Shown here piece after piece: positions 50,022-63,800 of a DNA stretch of 64,000 nt (its first letter is position 1; the number at the start of each line of letters is the position of its first letter). Origin of the DNA: Anoplolepis gracilipes (lineage: Eukaryota; Arthropoda; Insecta; Hymenoptera; Formicidae). Under the pieces are notes generated by a model, which saw only the letters and a program-made list of their open reading frames with translations, was not told the origin of the DNA and did not search any database. The stretch is from NCBI RefSeq assembly GCF_047496725.1, contig NC_132974.1, positions 8,369,001-8,433,000 of the forward strand, read 5' to 3'. The position numbers and the translations under genes are program-made.

Positions 50022-50836
50022 AGAACCTGAATGCAGTGAGTGGCCTGTAAAAAAACATAGTTTTTTGGCATAAAAATAAATGTAATAAGTCAAATGTTTC
50101 GATTTTTTTTTCAATAGTAATAAATTAAGATTGAACAAAAAAAGAACTCAAGTCATAAAAAATTCGCATAATAAATGAACCGAGTATAATAAGTAAAGTA
50201 AATATAGAAAGCACATGTCATATTATAAGCAGTAGATATAAATATTGTTAAAATTGAAATATCAGACTTGCCGCATACAAACCCATTCTTATTTTCATAA
50301 CGACCAAATGTGTGATTATTAAAACAAAAGAGCAAGCAACTCGAAAACATAGTGGATGTCTAAAAAATCGTTGGCGCAAATCTAGCATGTTGAGCAAAAA
50401 AAAAATTTCAATACAAGCGTAAGGTCTAATAAAATCCCAATTAATAGTTGAAACAAAAACAGGAATAAATAGAAATTCTCCCGAACCATAGATTCAGCTG
50501 TAATAAAAAATATACAGCATCATACAGCCAAAAAATATGAAACCTAGCTGCATACAGACACACACACACACAGAAATTATTTACAGAATTAGAAATGTTA
50601 AAAATAATGTCAAATTAATAAAATTTATAAAAGAGATATATTAAAGAGATATATACTGATATAAAAAATGATCACTAGGACGAGATCCAACTAATCCAAA
50701 CATCAGGCAGGAAGAAAAAGAGATAACAACAATGGAAAACAAACAATATACCTTAAGTCAGTAAGAAAAATTAAGCTTAAGGAATACATGGATCCCAAGA
50801 GCTTTTATTGCACACTATTTACTGTGTCCAGGTTCT
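50022..50836. mobile_element. Possible decayed element with degenerate inverted ends, A-rich on the + strand
   Basis: AGAACCTG at 50022 recurs inverted as CAGGTTCT at 50829-50836. Extending inward, about 16 of 22 positions match and all six mismatches are transitions. Between them the + strand is strongly A-rich relative to T, unlike neighbouring AT-rich DNA. No open frame or target duplication was found. It could be an old DNA transposon or a fragment of a strand-biased retroelement. Confidence 0.35.
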
Positions 50837-53463
50837 TATTGGCCATTCCTCTTTACTAGATTTTCATCACTTGAGTTTTATCTAAATTAAGCTTTATAAT
50901 ATTAATTTTGTTAAATTATTACTGAAATTTTGAATTTAAGAAATGTCTGAATTTAATACATCTGCATTTTCAAAATGATATAAATTGGCAGCCATAAATT
51001 CTCAATATACATAATAGAATAGTTTTGGATGGGATATATGAAAGATATATGATAGGATTAAATTTGGAATTCATAAGTACGTATTTTAAAAAACCATTCG
51101 TGATAAAGTATGCATTAACTAAACAGCTATTTTTACAACATTGATAATCCTGTATTCTATTTCCAAAAAACCTGTGTTAACAATTAAATAGTACTACAAA
51201 ATCTTCCTAATGTTTGATTTAACACATCAGATTGTATTTTGCATAATAAAATATGTTACAAAATTAATAATATTTTAAAGCTATTTAATTAATTAATTCA
51301 ATCAATGTTTCTTGTTTGCAGACTATAAAAATTTACAGTGTTCACTACACATCTAATTTTTCAGACTTTTTTTTTTTTTTTTTTTGCGAAGTAACAAATT
51401 AGTTAAGATTCATTTTCTATTTAATTGGTTTTCGTTCGACGACTTCCGACATATTTTCCGTTAATCAGAGGCTTAGCTCGAAACTTTTTCCATCTGTTTT
51501 GCCTGTAACCCCACGAAGCGATCTCACCCTATGTCGTTTACTTCAACTTTCTCAAAGCGGCGTTTTTTCGACAGCCGCCGAAATATTTAACGGGAACTTT
51601 CAAATAACAGCGCTTATGCTAGATGAACGAGACATAAGATTAGCTTGGTGACTCGTTAAAATAAAAACTTCCTCGGAAAGTAGAAGTTATATAAATGGTC
51701 AGATTTTTTCGATTTTGTGTGCTCCATGCATCCGTATATTCATATTTTATTGTATATGTGAATGTTTTATATTCTATGTGTGCAGTATGTTTTACATCTC
51801 ACATTTTAAATTACGTAACTATAAGTTAGAAAAGTTAGATTTTTTTATCATATGAATCGTGTGAGAAAATCTTGTACGTAGATATTTCTTTAAGAATTAT
51901 TTATTTATCCGAAATGTTGACAATATTTTTTGCGTATCTCGTTATGAAAATAAAATTGTATGTGCAAACATGATGGATTGAATATACAACACAGAATATT
52001 ATACAAGATTTTTTCCAAAGCTAATTAGCATCTCATAGGAAATATTTCTTGTTTCTTTCTTTTAGAGAATAATAATTCCGTGTATATGTTTTCAAGAATT
52101 TCTTCATTTTTCTACGTGAAGTGTAATTGAACATCTCTCTTTGTTGATAAATAAAAATAGGATATTATTTTGTGATAACGAAAGTTGTAACGAGGATGAA
52201 TGTAGTCCGTTGCGTATAAAAACAGTTTCGCACAACGCTGTTTCACGCTATGAAGTATGAGTTTTGAGTTTGTTATTTACTATGACTTTTTTTATACAAC
52301 ATATTTATCAATGCAAATATATAATTCTAACATACATTTCTGGTGATCAAATAACTAGTCTCATCTTATTAAAAAAACGCTTTATAATGAAATAGGAAAG
52401 GAAATTTTACGATATTAAGAAATATTTATATTTATTATTTCGAGGATATTAAATTTAATAACAGAATATTCAATAATATAACAACAAATAGTAGTTTGCT
52501 ATAATGATTCATTGAAAGTATATTATATATAATACGTGAAGTAATATTACACACAAAAAACTTTTAATATTTAATTGATTGATCGTTTTTGTTTTATAAT
52601 AAATCTTTAGTTGAGATATATTGACTACACTTACATCTTCATTTCTTGTTGTGTTCTATTTCTAGCTAGAAACAATGATCGACGTAAACGTTGGTCCAAC
52701 GCTATTTTTAGCAACATGTTTTGAGTCAGATGTTCGTTTATCTAATACATAACATGTTATAACAAATTATGTAGTGTCATATTATCATAAATAAGAAAAG
52801 TTATTGGTCACGCGATAATGATCGTACTTTTTTGTATGCAAGCATAATGAGATTTTTTGTTAGGTATCACAAGCAACACAATGTTGTCTTATTTTTTCGA
52901 TGGACTTTGCAGCGTTATAAGCGAGGCCGTATAATGCTTTTAGCTATTATTATGGTATCGTAGTTCTTTTTCTAAAAAAGAAGAAATATGCTAATGAAAG
53001 TATTGTAGTATGCATTGCCACGTTTATGCAGCGTACTAAAAGATTATAATTCATTTCTGAAATGATCAAATGTTACATAAAAGTAAAAAAAAATCAGGAC
53101 AATGCAGCTCCTTATATAGCGATAATAATTAAATACAATCTTAAGTTTTGTTTGTATACATACACACAAACTTATTTTTATTATTTATTAATCTATATAG
53201 TATTAGAAAGTCTGATTTTTTAAATTCAATTACATAAATGAATTCCAATAGAATGTATTAATAAACCTTTTATATATTTGAAATATATCTAATGAAGAAC
53301 ATTTTACGAAGAAAATGTCTAGAGAACCATAAAAAATATTCACTATGATAATAATTTTGAATATATAATGAAAGGCCATAAAGTCTCAGAAAGAACTGAA
53401 AATTATAAAGGGGTGTGAAGATAAGAAAGTGCAGCAGAGAGAATGCGAGAGCGTACTCTATAT
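50837..53463. other. AT-rich DNA with no gene seen
   Basis: No frame of note. Contains a 19-base T run at 51367-51385 and a small moderate-GC patch at 51.42-51.65 kb. Confidence 0.6.
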
Positions 53464-53469
53464 TTTATT
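53464..53469 (-). terminator. AATAAA polyadenylation signal, - strand
   Basis: TTTATT on the + strand reads AATAAA on the - strand, 162 bases beyond the stop of the candidate exon at 53631-53850. This is only supportive, because the hexamer is frequent in AT-rich DNA. Confidence 0.3.
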
Positions 53470-53630
53470 TGATCCGCCTAGCGTCTTCATTCAATCACAC
53501 ATTTCCGATTTCAAGCGCATGCTTATCCTCGAGGGTCGCCAAGTGATATTCCTCGTGCTGAGAGCATTAAAGTCTTTGCGGTAGGATGATAGAAAGTTTG
53601 CCAAGACTAAGTATAAAGCGAAAAGGAACA

Positions 53631-53850
53631 CTAAAATATTACTCGCATCGTAGAAAAGGCCACTTTTTCTGCCAATTTCTCTTTCATTGATGCGTCCATC
53701 TGTTCATTCTGAACGACATTGTTATATGTGGCAGTACCACATGCTCGCTTATATTCTCGGCAATATTGCGAAATCAACATCCTGAATCGAGATTTGTCAA
53801 TCTCGTCCATCGGAACTTTTTCCATCATGTTTGACACGTGTAGCCTTTGT
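53631..53850 (-). CDS. Candidate terminal exon or small ORF, unknown
   Basis: An acceptor-like CGTTTTAG precedes 53850 on the - strand. The frame then runs 72 codons to TAG at 53633-53631. From the internal Met pair (53826) it gives about 65 residues, charged and helical in character, including DEIDKSRFRMLISQYCREYK and KEKLAEKV, with two Cys. Residue usage is protein-like compared with random AT-rich frames, and AATAAA lies 162 bases downstream. I recognise no family. It could be a last exon, a small gene or the remnant of a retrocopy. No upstream exon was identified. Confidence 0.3.
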
Positions 53851-53906
53851 CTAAAACGATGTATCGAAATATATGTACAAACTACATATTTGTGGAGATT
53901 CAACAA

Positions 53907-56015
53907 TAAAATGTATTTTTCTTAAGAAATATCAATATATCAAGTTTTCGTTATCATGATAACAAATTTTTTTTCTTTAAAAATAAAATAAATTTTCCAA
54001 ATAATCATATATTAATTATTTAAATATGCTTTAAATATTATTTTAATAAATTGTTAATTCAAAAGTTAATTAAAACATTTAAAAAGTAGTAATTTTTTAA
54101 TATAAAAATAATAAGAAATATTATTGTATGATTTTTACATTGCTTTCTGTTATCATACAATTAGAATAAATAATATATGTACATATGTAATATACAGCAT
54201 TATTATTATAATTTTAGTAGCATAATTTTAGTACATGTATAGTATTATTATTCATTTGTTGTCAAAGGTATTACATTTCATAAAGATAAATATAACTAAG
54301 TACAAAATATAGCCTTCTTATGTAAGCGATAAGAGATCGCGTAGTTCTCAATTGTAAGTCAATTTTCGAGCGTTCGCCTCGTGCCAAGATGTTATTTCGA
54401 ACATCCTTTATCGTGGCGCATCCTATTCTCAGCATGAATGGTACGCGCATATAACTCGTGGCTGTGGAAGTAGACAGCCTCTCGCGCACACGGAAGTAGC
54501 TACGTAACCGCATGAGAAATAAAACAAGAATGAGAGTGTCACTTCCGTGCCATCTTCGTCGTCCTGTCTGCGATTGCAAGTGGTTGTAGCGAATGCGGAG
54601 TTTGTTCCGCCTATGTATTGTTTTATTTCGTTTACGCAGCTTCTTTTATTTTATGTTTGCGTTGCTGTAAATTACAAGAAAAAAACATAGTTTTTAGTGA
54701 CAATTTCTATAAAATACTTTGTATTTATACATTATATAGATGTGTCTTTTTTCAAAATAAAGATAGGCCACTGTTCGCGTACTGTTGAGTGAAGGCTAAG
54801 AATAAAGCTGAAATAATCTCTTTTATTCTTTTTATTGCGTCATCCAGTCGGGTTTTATCCGGAAAAGGACTTCTATGTGCTTTTGTGATATTTCGAAATC
54901 TAGGATTCGTTTACGATATAACAATTTCTTTATTATTTCTATAACATCTTTGGACAATAGCAGAAATAAAACTTGGGAATTTAGATTCAAGAATTTTCTT
55001 TTAATATTTTTTTAACTGATAAAACCATGTAAATTGTATTTCGTCAACCAAATATAAATAGATGCACGCGAAAAATGTTTTCCATTGAATATCTCATTTA
55101 TTTGGGCACATGCCATATACTATTATGTTTGATAAATTTAGACACACATGACAATCTTATTATATGTATTTCATGTGATTGTCTCAGTTCAAAAAGCTTA
55201 GTCTAATTGTAATATTCATACTGTTTTATTATATTTATTTTATTAAAAAATATATACGTATAATAAAAAAGAAAAATTCTAAAATTTATTGTATGTAATG
55301 TAGGTTAATGATTCTACCTTATAAGTTATCTGATTTACACAACTTACAGCATAGTCTTAACTAATTTCTTACACATAATTATCTTTCAATCAACTTGACG
55401 CTATTCCTAATACTTATTTTAATTTACATAAATATATTTGGTATATAATATAAATTTCGATTAATAGTTACGATTGATATTACATCAATAAAAATAATAG
55501 TATAATTCAAAATAATTATATATAATATTTTAAAACAATTAAATATAGCATTTTTTATTCTATTTGCAATCACTAATAGATGCTCAGCGATCTGTTTAAC
55601 TATCTTGAAAATGTATTTATTTTCTAAAATTACGAATTCAGTTGTATAGCAAGTTTACGTTACAAACAATCCCTAAAGTTTCATTCTCGCTGTCCAAGTA
55701 TTAAAAATTATTCTCGCTGAAGAAAGTAGGCGTTTATCGAGACAAGCTGCTCTCTTTCATTATTCATGGATTCAACCGGGAAAGATCGAGCTTTTACCTC
55801 TCGAGAAGCAGGATCGTTCCGTCGCCTCTCGATTTTTCGATGATGCTTCTTGTTTTGAATATTTATACTACTGTTTGTAATGTCGTAACTCTCTCGCTCG
55901 TGGTTCCTTTTCTCATCGCCATCATTGTTGCCATATCTTTCTTTTTCAGCAAAACTTTGTGATTATATTCAGCGATTCTGCTCCCTCGTTTTTCTTTCTA
56001 GCGCTCTCGAAAGAG

Positions 56016-56022
<7 letters not shown>
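53907..56022. other. Gene-free stretch
   Basis: AT-rich apart from a patch at 54.30-54.60 kb, where a 102-codon - strand frame has no recognisable motif, and another at 55.74-55.95 kb. No supported gene. Confidence 0.5.

Positions 56023-56070
<48 letters not shown>
56023..56070. repeat. (AG)24 microsatellite
   Basis: A pure AG run within a longer purine tract (about 56010-56090), which is followed by a moderate-GC patch. Confidence 0.92.
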
Positions 56071-56076
<6 letters not shown>

Positions 56077-56616
56077 TACGGAAGAAAAAAATAAATAAAT
56101 TGAGCGAGAAATGCGACGCGCCTTCTCTAGAAGATAGGGCGGTTACCCTTCGTTAAGGGCAAAAAGCTAATGCAAGGTTACGCGAGATTGGACTCCGATC
56201 GGCCATTTATACGACGACAATCGATCCTGGTTTTATTTGCTGTTGACTCGATGTTAAGCGAATAGCCCGTTCCAAGCCCCCTCCAACGACAAATGGCTAT
56301 TGCTGACGTGCAACGCGCATCGAGTCGGGTCTACGGGATACAATACACATGTCGTCGGCACGTGAGCACACGCGCGTGTACACGAACGCTTCTCTATATA
56401 TTTCTATACGTATATACCGTATGATGCAGTGTACAGTCGCGAAATTGCCACTTGAAGTGATGATTTTTTGTCCTTCCGCAACAGAGTAACACTCCGGAGC
56501 GTTACGCTGCCGACATACCAGGCGCCGCAACCTGTTTGTTACGTTAGACGTAGCAATTTGTTGCTTCCGGGTTGAGAGCTGGTCTTTCGGACCGAGAGAT
56601 TTTCGCTCGCGTCACG

Positions 56617-56802
56617 ATGAGAAGCGCTTCTTTTACTGACTGGTGTCGAGAAACTGCGATCGACGATAAAACCGCTGTATCCATTGATTTAACCTACATG
56701 GACTATCTTATTTTGCACTTGATTTTTTTCTGCGTCGTTTTTTCGATCACCTATTTTTTTCTGCATTTTGCAGCGTTATTAAAGCAAAAAAAGAAAAGAT
56801 AG
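56617..56802 (+). CDS. Possible small single-pass membrane protein (61 residues)
   Basis: ATG at 56617 in CpG-rich DNA (GTCACGATGAG) opens 61 codons to TAG at 56800-56802. Residues 1-29 are polar with an acidic cluster (AIDDK). Residues about 30-55 are strongly hydrophobic (starting YLILHLIFFCVVFSITYF), and the protein ends in a basic tail KQKKKR, so the predicted topology is a single helix with a cytosolic basic C terminus. An upstream (AG)n tract and CpG-rich leader are compatible with a promoter, but no TATA/initiator pair or nearby AATAAA was found. Such frames can arise from T-rich DNA by chance. No family is recognised. Confidence 0.25.
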   Translation: MRSASFTDWCRETAIDDKTAVSIDLTYMDYLILHLIFFCVVFSITYFFLHFAALLKQKKKR

Positions 56803-59800
56803 AGGCCCAAAAAGATGCAAAATACTTATGAAAAAATTGAGCATCTTCTTTTTTTGACTTAATTAATTACTTATTGAATTTAAATTTTAAAATTAATTTT
56901 AAATTAATCAAAGAATTTTATTATATGAATTTGTCGTCATTTTATTTAAATAGATTGAATTGAAGAAACTGATAATCAACTCATAATTGATTCGTAATTA
57001 CATTATAATTAAACAACATGTAGAGACTTTTTCTTTGAATTTACGGAAGTCTTATTATGCTTACGTAAGGAACGTTTGAAAATTACACAATTATTTAAAT
57101 TAAACGTAATTATTAATAATATATAGCGTATACTTGGTTTCATAATATTTAATATTGTACAAAAAATACATTTCACGAAATTAAGATACTACCTAATACA
57201 TTGAAACGTACACGTATATTCTAAAACATGAGAAATTGCTGTAATGTGTAATTTCATTGTCAGTTAATGCGTAACGCTTTGCGTATGAAATCGTCGATAC
57301 GAATCGGAATATGCGAATGTAGCGGTATTACTATCTATGTGACGCAAAAGCTTCGGAATAATTCGCGTGTAAGTGGGAACTTGCGCGACGTACGTTCAAA
57401 AGCGATAATTACACGAATTGAAATGTACGGAATATCTAGCAGTGCCTAGGATTGGTATTAGTAAATCTCGCGGACTACCGTGTAGAGAAACGACGCGGTA
57501 GCTATAATAAGAGAGGATGAAACCCCGTCGCGTGTATACCCCGTTACAGGAGTAATATTCATTGGAATATTCATCATCGCTTCAAGATATGCTAAATACT
57601 GTGAATTCGCTATCGTAAACGCTTCTAACCGATCGCAGACACAACGATCTACGTGTGCAAATTTCAAGATAGAATAGTAACTGATTACTGGTTATGGAGT
57701 AATATCGTGCTGGTACACGCGAAATATATGGTGTACTCGATAGTCTTTGCATCACTTTACTTCGACAAAAGAGTCTTGGACGAAAATAGGTCAGTCTTGT
57801 TAATTATACATTAGGTCAATACGTTAAGTCACTTTTTCTCTTTCCATTAGTTATTAAAATAAATGTGTCAATTTTAAACATACTTTATCCTTCAAAACAC
57901 AAGAGATTTTATTTCTTTCAAATTTAATAGCTTGAACAAGGTGAAAAACAAATATTGAGATAGAGCTTTTAGAACTTTTATTCTTGCACGCTTAATTTAT
58001 ATTTATATGCTATAAATATATATGTATGTAGCATGTAAATATATTAGAACACATATAAACATATCTTAAAAAACCATTTTACATATTTAGATAAACTTAA
58101 AATTAACATATGTGCAGGAAATAAATTTTCTATATTTCTTTATGTTTTTTTATACACTAGAATATTACAAAATGCATATTATTTATTTCCTCTTACACCA
58201 TATATTATGTAATAAACTATAATTTAAAATATTTTAAAAATTTAAATAAAGGAATGTCTTTTCTCGAAATATAAAAACTTAGTGTACAAAGAATAATAAT
58301 ATTAAATTAATTTACACAAATAGTTTCTAGATTAAACTAAAGCGAGTTATATTTTTTAAATAAATGTTAAATTTTATATACGATGTTGGCCAATAAAAAT
58401 TAATTTGAAATACAAAAAGACACAGAAAATATTGGGCTTTTAAATTTATATTATAAAATTGATATTACAAATGTTGAATATGTATTTTAAGGCAGTAAAT
58501 TAATTATCAACTCAAAGTGCGATTCTCGCTTGAAACGAGATATTGCTTGCCGATCTCGTATTTCGAAAGTTCAAAATGACGCGCGTTCAAATGTACAAGT
58601 GTCATGCAAAGTATTGCGAGTTCAAAGTGCGAAAATGCTGTGTAAAGTGTTGCGTGTAATAAATTGTATGAACTTTTCGCGAATATAAAATGTGACTCAA
58701 CGAACCTAAGAAGAGAAGGGGGCGTCAAGCGAAACAGTCTCAGGGCGAATATTTATTATTTGTATATTAGTCATTATATATAAATCGTGTACGCATATTA
58801 ATTCGATTTGTTTATTTAAATAATTTAAGTAAGAGATCATTATAAAGAAATACTTTCAATTTTATATTTAAATTACTTATTAATTACAAATTTATATTTA
58901 AATAAATATAGGCTCTTTTTAGAATTTATAAAATTATTTCAACATATATATCTATTAATTATTGTATGCATCAAATAGAAAATTTAGCGTGTATAATAAT
59001 AAGCAGATATAAAAAATTTAATATTAATTATTTAGATAATGTAATTTTGCTTTTATATATACTTTTTTGTATGTTATAGATCAAACTTCGAGACTTCCCA
59101 AAGGATTTTGATATATTCGATTTGATTTTATTGAATTAATAGGTCTTTCTTAACAGTCAATAAAGTTAATATATTTTATATAAGATTATGTACGTTAAGA
59201 CATATCTTATATATTTTTAAATTATAATTATATAACTTCTACATGACTTTATAAATCAATACTTTTCAATATATTTGCTTTATATCGCAATTGAATTTTC
59301 GGACTACTTTCTTGTTTTATGTACATCTTAAAGACTTCTTATCTTTAGAAATACCTCTTTTCATAAAATGTACAATTTCAAGCGAAAAATTCAGAATACT
59401 TTTCGAAAGTAGTGTAGTCGAATAGTAAACTTAATTCTTTGAAAGAAAACTAATATTATCGTTTTATGCACCTTGAATTGCATAATATGTATTTTTATTT
59501 ACAAAAATGTAAAATTTTCACTAAAAGAATATTTTCTCGGCAATGCAAAAAGTTAATAATTTTATATATATTTTATATAGACTAAATTAACTGTTCAACA
59601 CAAAAATATATCAATAATATAATATAATATTATTATAATAATATACATAAAATTAAACATAACATATAAGTTATTTTAATAAACAATTCATGTAGGTTGC
59701 GTGTGAGGGATTGAAATTCATGAGGCATCTCGTTTATTCAAGGACAGCCTCTCATAAACCAAAAAGAGTAAAGGTGCGCAAGAATTCCCTTTTCTCAAAG

Positions 59801-60606
59801 ACATCAATTACCGTCGTCCTAGTAACGAATCGAGGCCGAGGGCGTCCGTTCGACTATTCTCACCGTCGCGTGCCCTGGGGGTAGAAAAGAAAGAGGCGTA
59901 AAAATCCTCGAGAGGAATCATGTCAGCCGACATTCATAAACCACACAATCACGCTTAGATGTATTTGTTCGCTAAATATTCAGCTTACTTTTATATTTTG
60001 TTATTCTTTTCTTTCTCTCTTCTTTTCTTTCGGGAAAGACGCAACGTTAAGATATTACTTGTGAAGGGACAGAGCAGAAAGAAAATACAGATGAAAGAGG
60101 CAAAAAAAGTAAAAAGCAAAGAAGAAGAGGAAACAAAAGAAAGATAAGCGCAATGTTTATTATATGCTTCAGGAAAGACTTCTTTTATGACTAAAATTGG
60201 ACTCGCGATAGAGTTGTAACTGTGTCGACTTTAACGCATTCACATATAAATGACAGCGAAAAGGAGAGAATCGCAAAAATAAAAGAATTTTGGAGATATA
60301 GAGAATATGGTATGACCTTTCTTATTGTGGAAAGCAGCAAGAATTTTTTGGAAAGAGGAGTATGTTTGCTACGTAAATACTCAAACTACTTTATTTACTT
60401 TCCGTTGAAAGGTGAAATGTTTGAATTTGTTGTAATTCGTTGCAGGATATTGCGACTAAAATTTTTATATATATATATATATACATTTCTTTGTATTGAA
60501 CTCTTGTACGTAACTGCATTGTGTGTACATGAAAGTAGCAAAAAGTTTTTTATAAGCTAATCAATTGATCTAAATTGAGAACTTATTTCAACATGTGACA
60601 CTCATA
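56803..60606. other. Gene-free stretch
   Basis: AT-rich with GC-richer patches at 57.24-57.75, 58.5-58.74 and 59.70-59.95 kb. The last has CpG-rich words (CGAGGCCGAGGGCGTCCG) and may be conserved regulatory DNA. Two degenerate 35-36-bp tandem units lie at 58585-58655. No gene called. Confidence 0.5.
58569..58655 (+). repeat. Degenerate 35-36-bp tandem repeat
   Basis: GTTCAAA starts units at 58585 and 58620 (partial unit at 58569). The two complete units are about 70% alike and share AAAGTRTTGCG. Confidence 0.5.
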
Positions 60607-60633
60607 TTTAATTAATTTAATTAATTTAATTAA
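60607..60633. repeat. 9-bp tandem repeat (TTTAATTAA)3
   Basis: Three perfect palindromic-core units; simple AT repeat. Confidence 0.9.
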
Positions 60634-60777
60634 TTTTCTTACATTATAATATATTATTAACATTCACATTTTTATTATATTATTAAAATCCGCAAAAGAA
60701 GTTTTTGTATTATATATATATATTTTTTCATATTTATATATTATGTACATACAGAAAAATTAACTGTTCTTATAATT

Positions 60778-60863
60778 AAATAATAAAATAATATGAGAAA
60801 TATGATATAATCAAATAATAAAATAATATGAGAAATATGATATAATCAAATAATAAAATAATA
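60778..60863. repeat. 35-bp tandem repeat, about 2.5 copies
   Basis: Perfect copies at 60778-60812 and 60813-60847, then a partial copy. Unit begins AAATAATAAAATAATATGAG. AT-rich minisatellite with no coding content. Confidence 0.92.
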
Positions 60864-63800
60864 ATAATATAATGAAATATAAATATAATTTTTATAAAAA
60901 ATTACATTAGTATAATTTTTATAAAAAATTTTTCTTACGCCCGACAGTTTTTATGATCTCTTCGTTTTGCATACAGATGCTGCTGGGAAGAGATATGTGA
61001 TTTTTTAACTGGTAGACCACGGTGAGGTACGTCAGTCGAGCAATGGAATCTATTTATGTGCATTAAATTATGAAGCAGAGAGTGGGTATACATAAACGTG
61101 CCAATCTACATACATGTATGATCAACAATGATTGCGAGCTGAATTGCATATCCACAGAAATATTCCCATTTGTTCGCACGCAGATAGAGAGAAGGAGAAA
61201 AGATAGAGAAGATCGCGGGTAGAGTTCCGGAATAATATTTACCTTACAATCGGTGCTTCGTTATCAGTCGCTGGTACTTTTACCTGAAGCTCTCGTGGAC
61301 GTTTCGATTGTCGTTCGTTCGTATCAACGGGAATTCATACACTTGGAGTGCAACACATTTCGTATTGTTTTCCTAGTGCGTGTACATACACGTGTAGACT
61401 CTTCCGCGTTTAGACCGCGCGACAGGCCAAATGTGAAACGAAATTTCACGGCTCGTTTCCGTGCGATCGCTTTATCTCTTCAGTAATACCCTGACACGCG
61501 CATGTCGAAATTATTATTGTATTATCCATGGGTATTGTAACGCGCAATTACATGTGTCCGTACGCAAAGCGTAACATAATGATTGACGTGAGCGCAAGAG
61601 TTGGATCATACCTTTCTTTTTTTTTTTTTTTTTTACAAAAAAAAACGATTCTTAAATACACTCACGGTAAAAGTGAAACTTTCAAGTTTATTCTACGCTT
61701 GCGAGGTTTATTTGCCGTGCAACATACTTGGTACTGAATGCACCAAGCATTGTACATATTTTATTATATGAAAATATTTGAGATATACCAGTAAAAGCTT
61801 TTCTTTTATAAATATGATGTAATAACACGAGGAAAGAGAAAAAAATTTCATCTCTTTTATATTTAAAATAATATAAAAGAGACATTTTTATGATTTTACA
61901 AATCCTCAATTTAAACCAATAAAATATTGATATAATAAAATGCAATTTTAATAACTAATCAATTTTGCTAATAACAGTATAATTATAATATTCAGTCAAG
62001 TTTGAATTGCAACGTACGCTCATATTTTCGATATGAAAGAGAAAAATTTTCAAACCCAAAGAATAATCAAGCCAAGCCTTTTATTAACGAAATTCCTCAC
62101 TTCTGGCACGCAAATTATTCTTCTCTTGCTCAGGAAAAAGATTTATATTTGCATAAATTATCCTGAGATGCTTAACGCTTTACTAACACGTCAGTCACTA
62201 CGAGCTAACGCCGCCGCGTAATCGCCGTGTAATTCGGAATTCCGCTTAATCGCTTTTGCACCACAGCATTCCACGCGGAAAGGATACTTCAAACTTTTAC
62301 AAAGTTCATCATCATTTTGAAATTATCCGGAAACGTTCGTCGAAAGGAACTGGACGCGCGAAGAGAATTCGCACGCCCGATGAAGCAGGAACGAATCCGA
62401 ATGACGTCGCTTTGCCCGTTGAATTAGTGGATTATCACCATGCTCGAAAAGACATTGGGAGGTGAACGAGCATTCTAATGGCGTCGTGGATACGCCAGAG
62501 TGTTCTAGCAACCTCCCAGTCTTCCAGAATTGCAGTGAATTACGAGTACTAGGAATTCTTAAAGCTTCTCACGTAATGAGAGTCTCCAGGATATAGGGAA
62601 CAGAGCGCTTTCCAGCTTCGAAATTCATTAACGGACCTTATTTTCTTCATCCTTTCCTTTCCCGACGCTTCTGTCTTGTTCTTCACTATTCTCTTTCGCG
62701 ATCTATCCTCCCCCTTCCCCTTTTTCTCCGCGTCTCATTTTCCCTTAGTCGCAGTGTGTGCGAAACGTTGCACTTGCGCCACCCGCTTAATGGCATTTTT
62801 ATAGGTTTACTTGTTTCTCACTCAACGAGAGCGGACACGCTGATCGACCGCGCTAATTATTTCTGGAGATAATCGAAAGAGTGGACACACACACACTTTT
62901 CTTTTGCTTTTTGCTTTTTGCTGTCTGAATTATACGTTGCATCATGACGAAACAAAGCAAGTTTTACGAGTTATTCCCTGATAATTGAATTGCTTATTAT
63001 ACTAGAAAGAGGAGAGAAAAGAGGGAATAATGATTTATTTTCCTAACTTGCTTGATATAAATTTATAATTTGTAATAATAATAATTTATACAAAAAGAAG
63101 TACAAGAAAAGGGAATATATCTCGCCAAGGTTTATTTATTATCTTATTTTACATTATATATTAAGTAACGTAAATATTTTGTTGTGTAATTATATGTCAA
63201 TTCTTAGCATACAAAAGAGAAATATAATAAATATGATATGTTTCTTTATGATAAGATATGATTTTTTTATATTGTAATTGTAGTAACTTTTTACACAAAA
63301 GGAGTTTTTCTGATGTTATTAATGTATAAAATAACAAGCAAATTTTTTCCAATTAATTATAGATTTTATATGCATTTAGCAAGATACGTTCTGACATTAT
63401 AAAGTTTTGCTCTTGGAGCTTCTAACTAAGTTCAAAAGCGTTTCCCTGATAGACAATTCGAGTGATTTAAGACGTCGCCTAAAGTTTCGTGCAAGTTTTT
63501 GTCGAAGCACTTCCGTCATGGAGAAGTGAAAGTCATCGTCAGAAACAGAAGAAGCGTGTCGGTTTCTTTATGTTGAATCAGTTCGCGCGATCCGTTCGTA
63601 AATTCCTTCGAGTTAACGATTTTCGAGCTATGCTGGACGTGGAAATCATTGCCTAACGATGTCAATGTTTCTACGATCTGCCGGGAAGCAGTTAGAACTT
63701 TCTGATCGAAATGGTTCTTCACGGTAGTTTCAATTGGAGTGAATCGGAACTTCCACTTGGAAAATGGACCCTGATTTAACTGCGATTGGTACATTGTCGA

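Noticed and set aside
62640..62870. Exon after the strong pyrimidine tract ending TTAGTCGCAG
   Set aside because: The open frame after it is about 34 codons and ends at TAA without a donor or polyadenylation support; the acceptor alone is insufficient.
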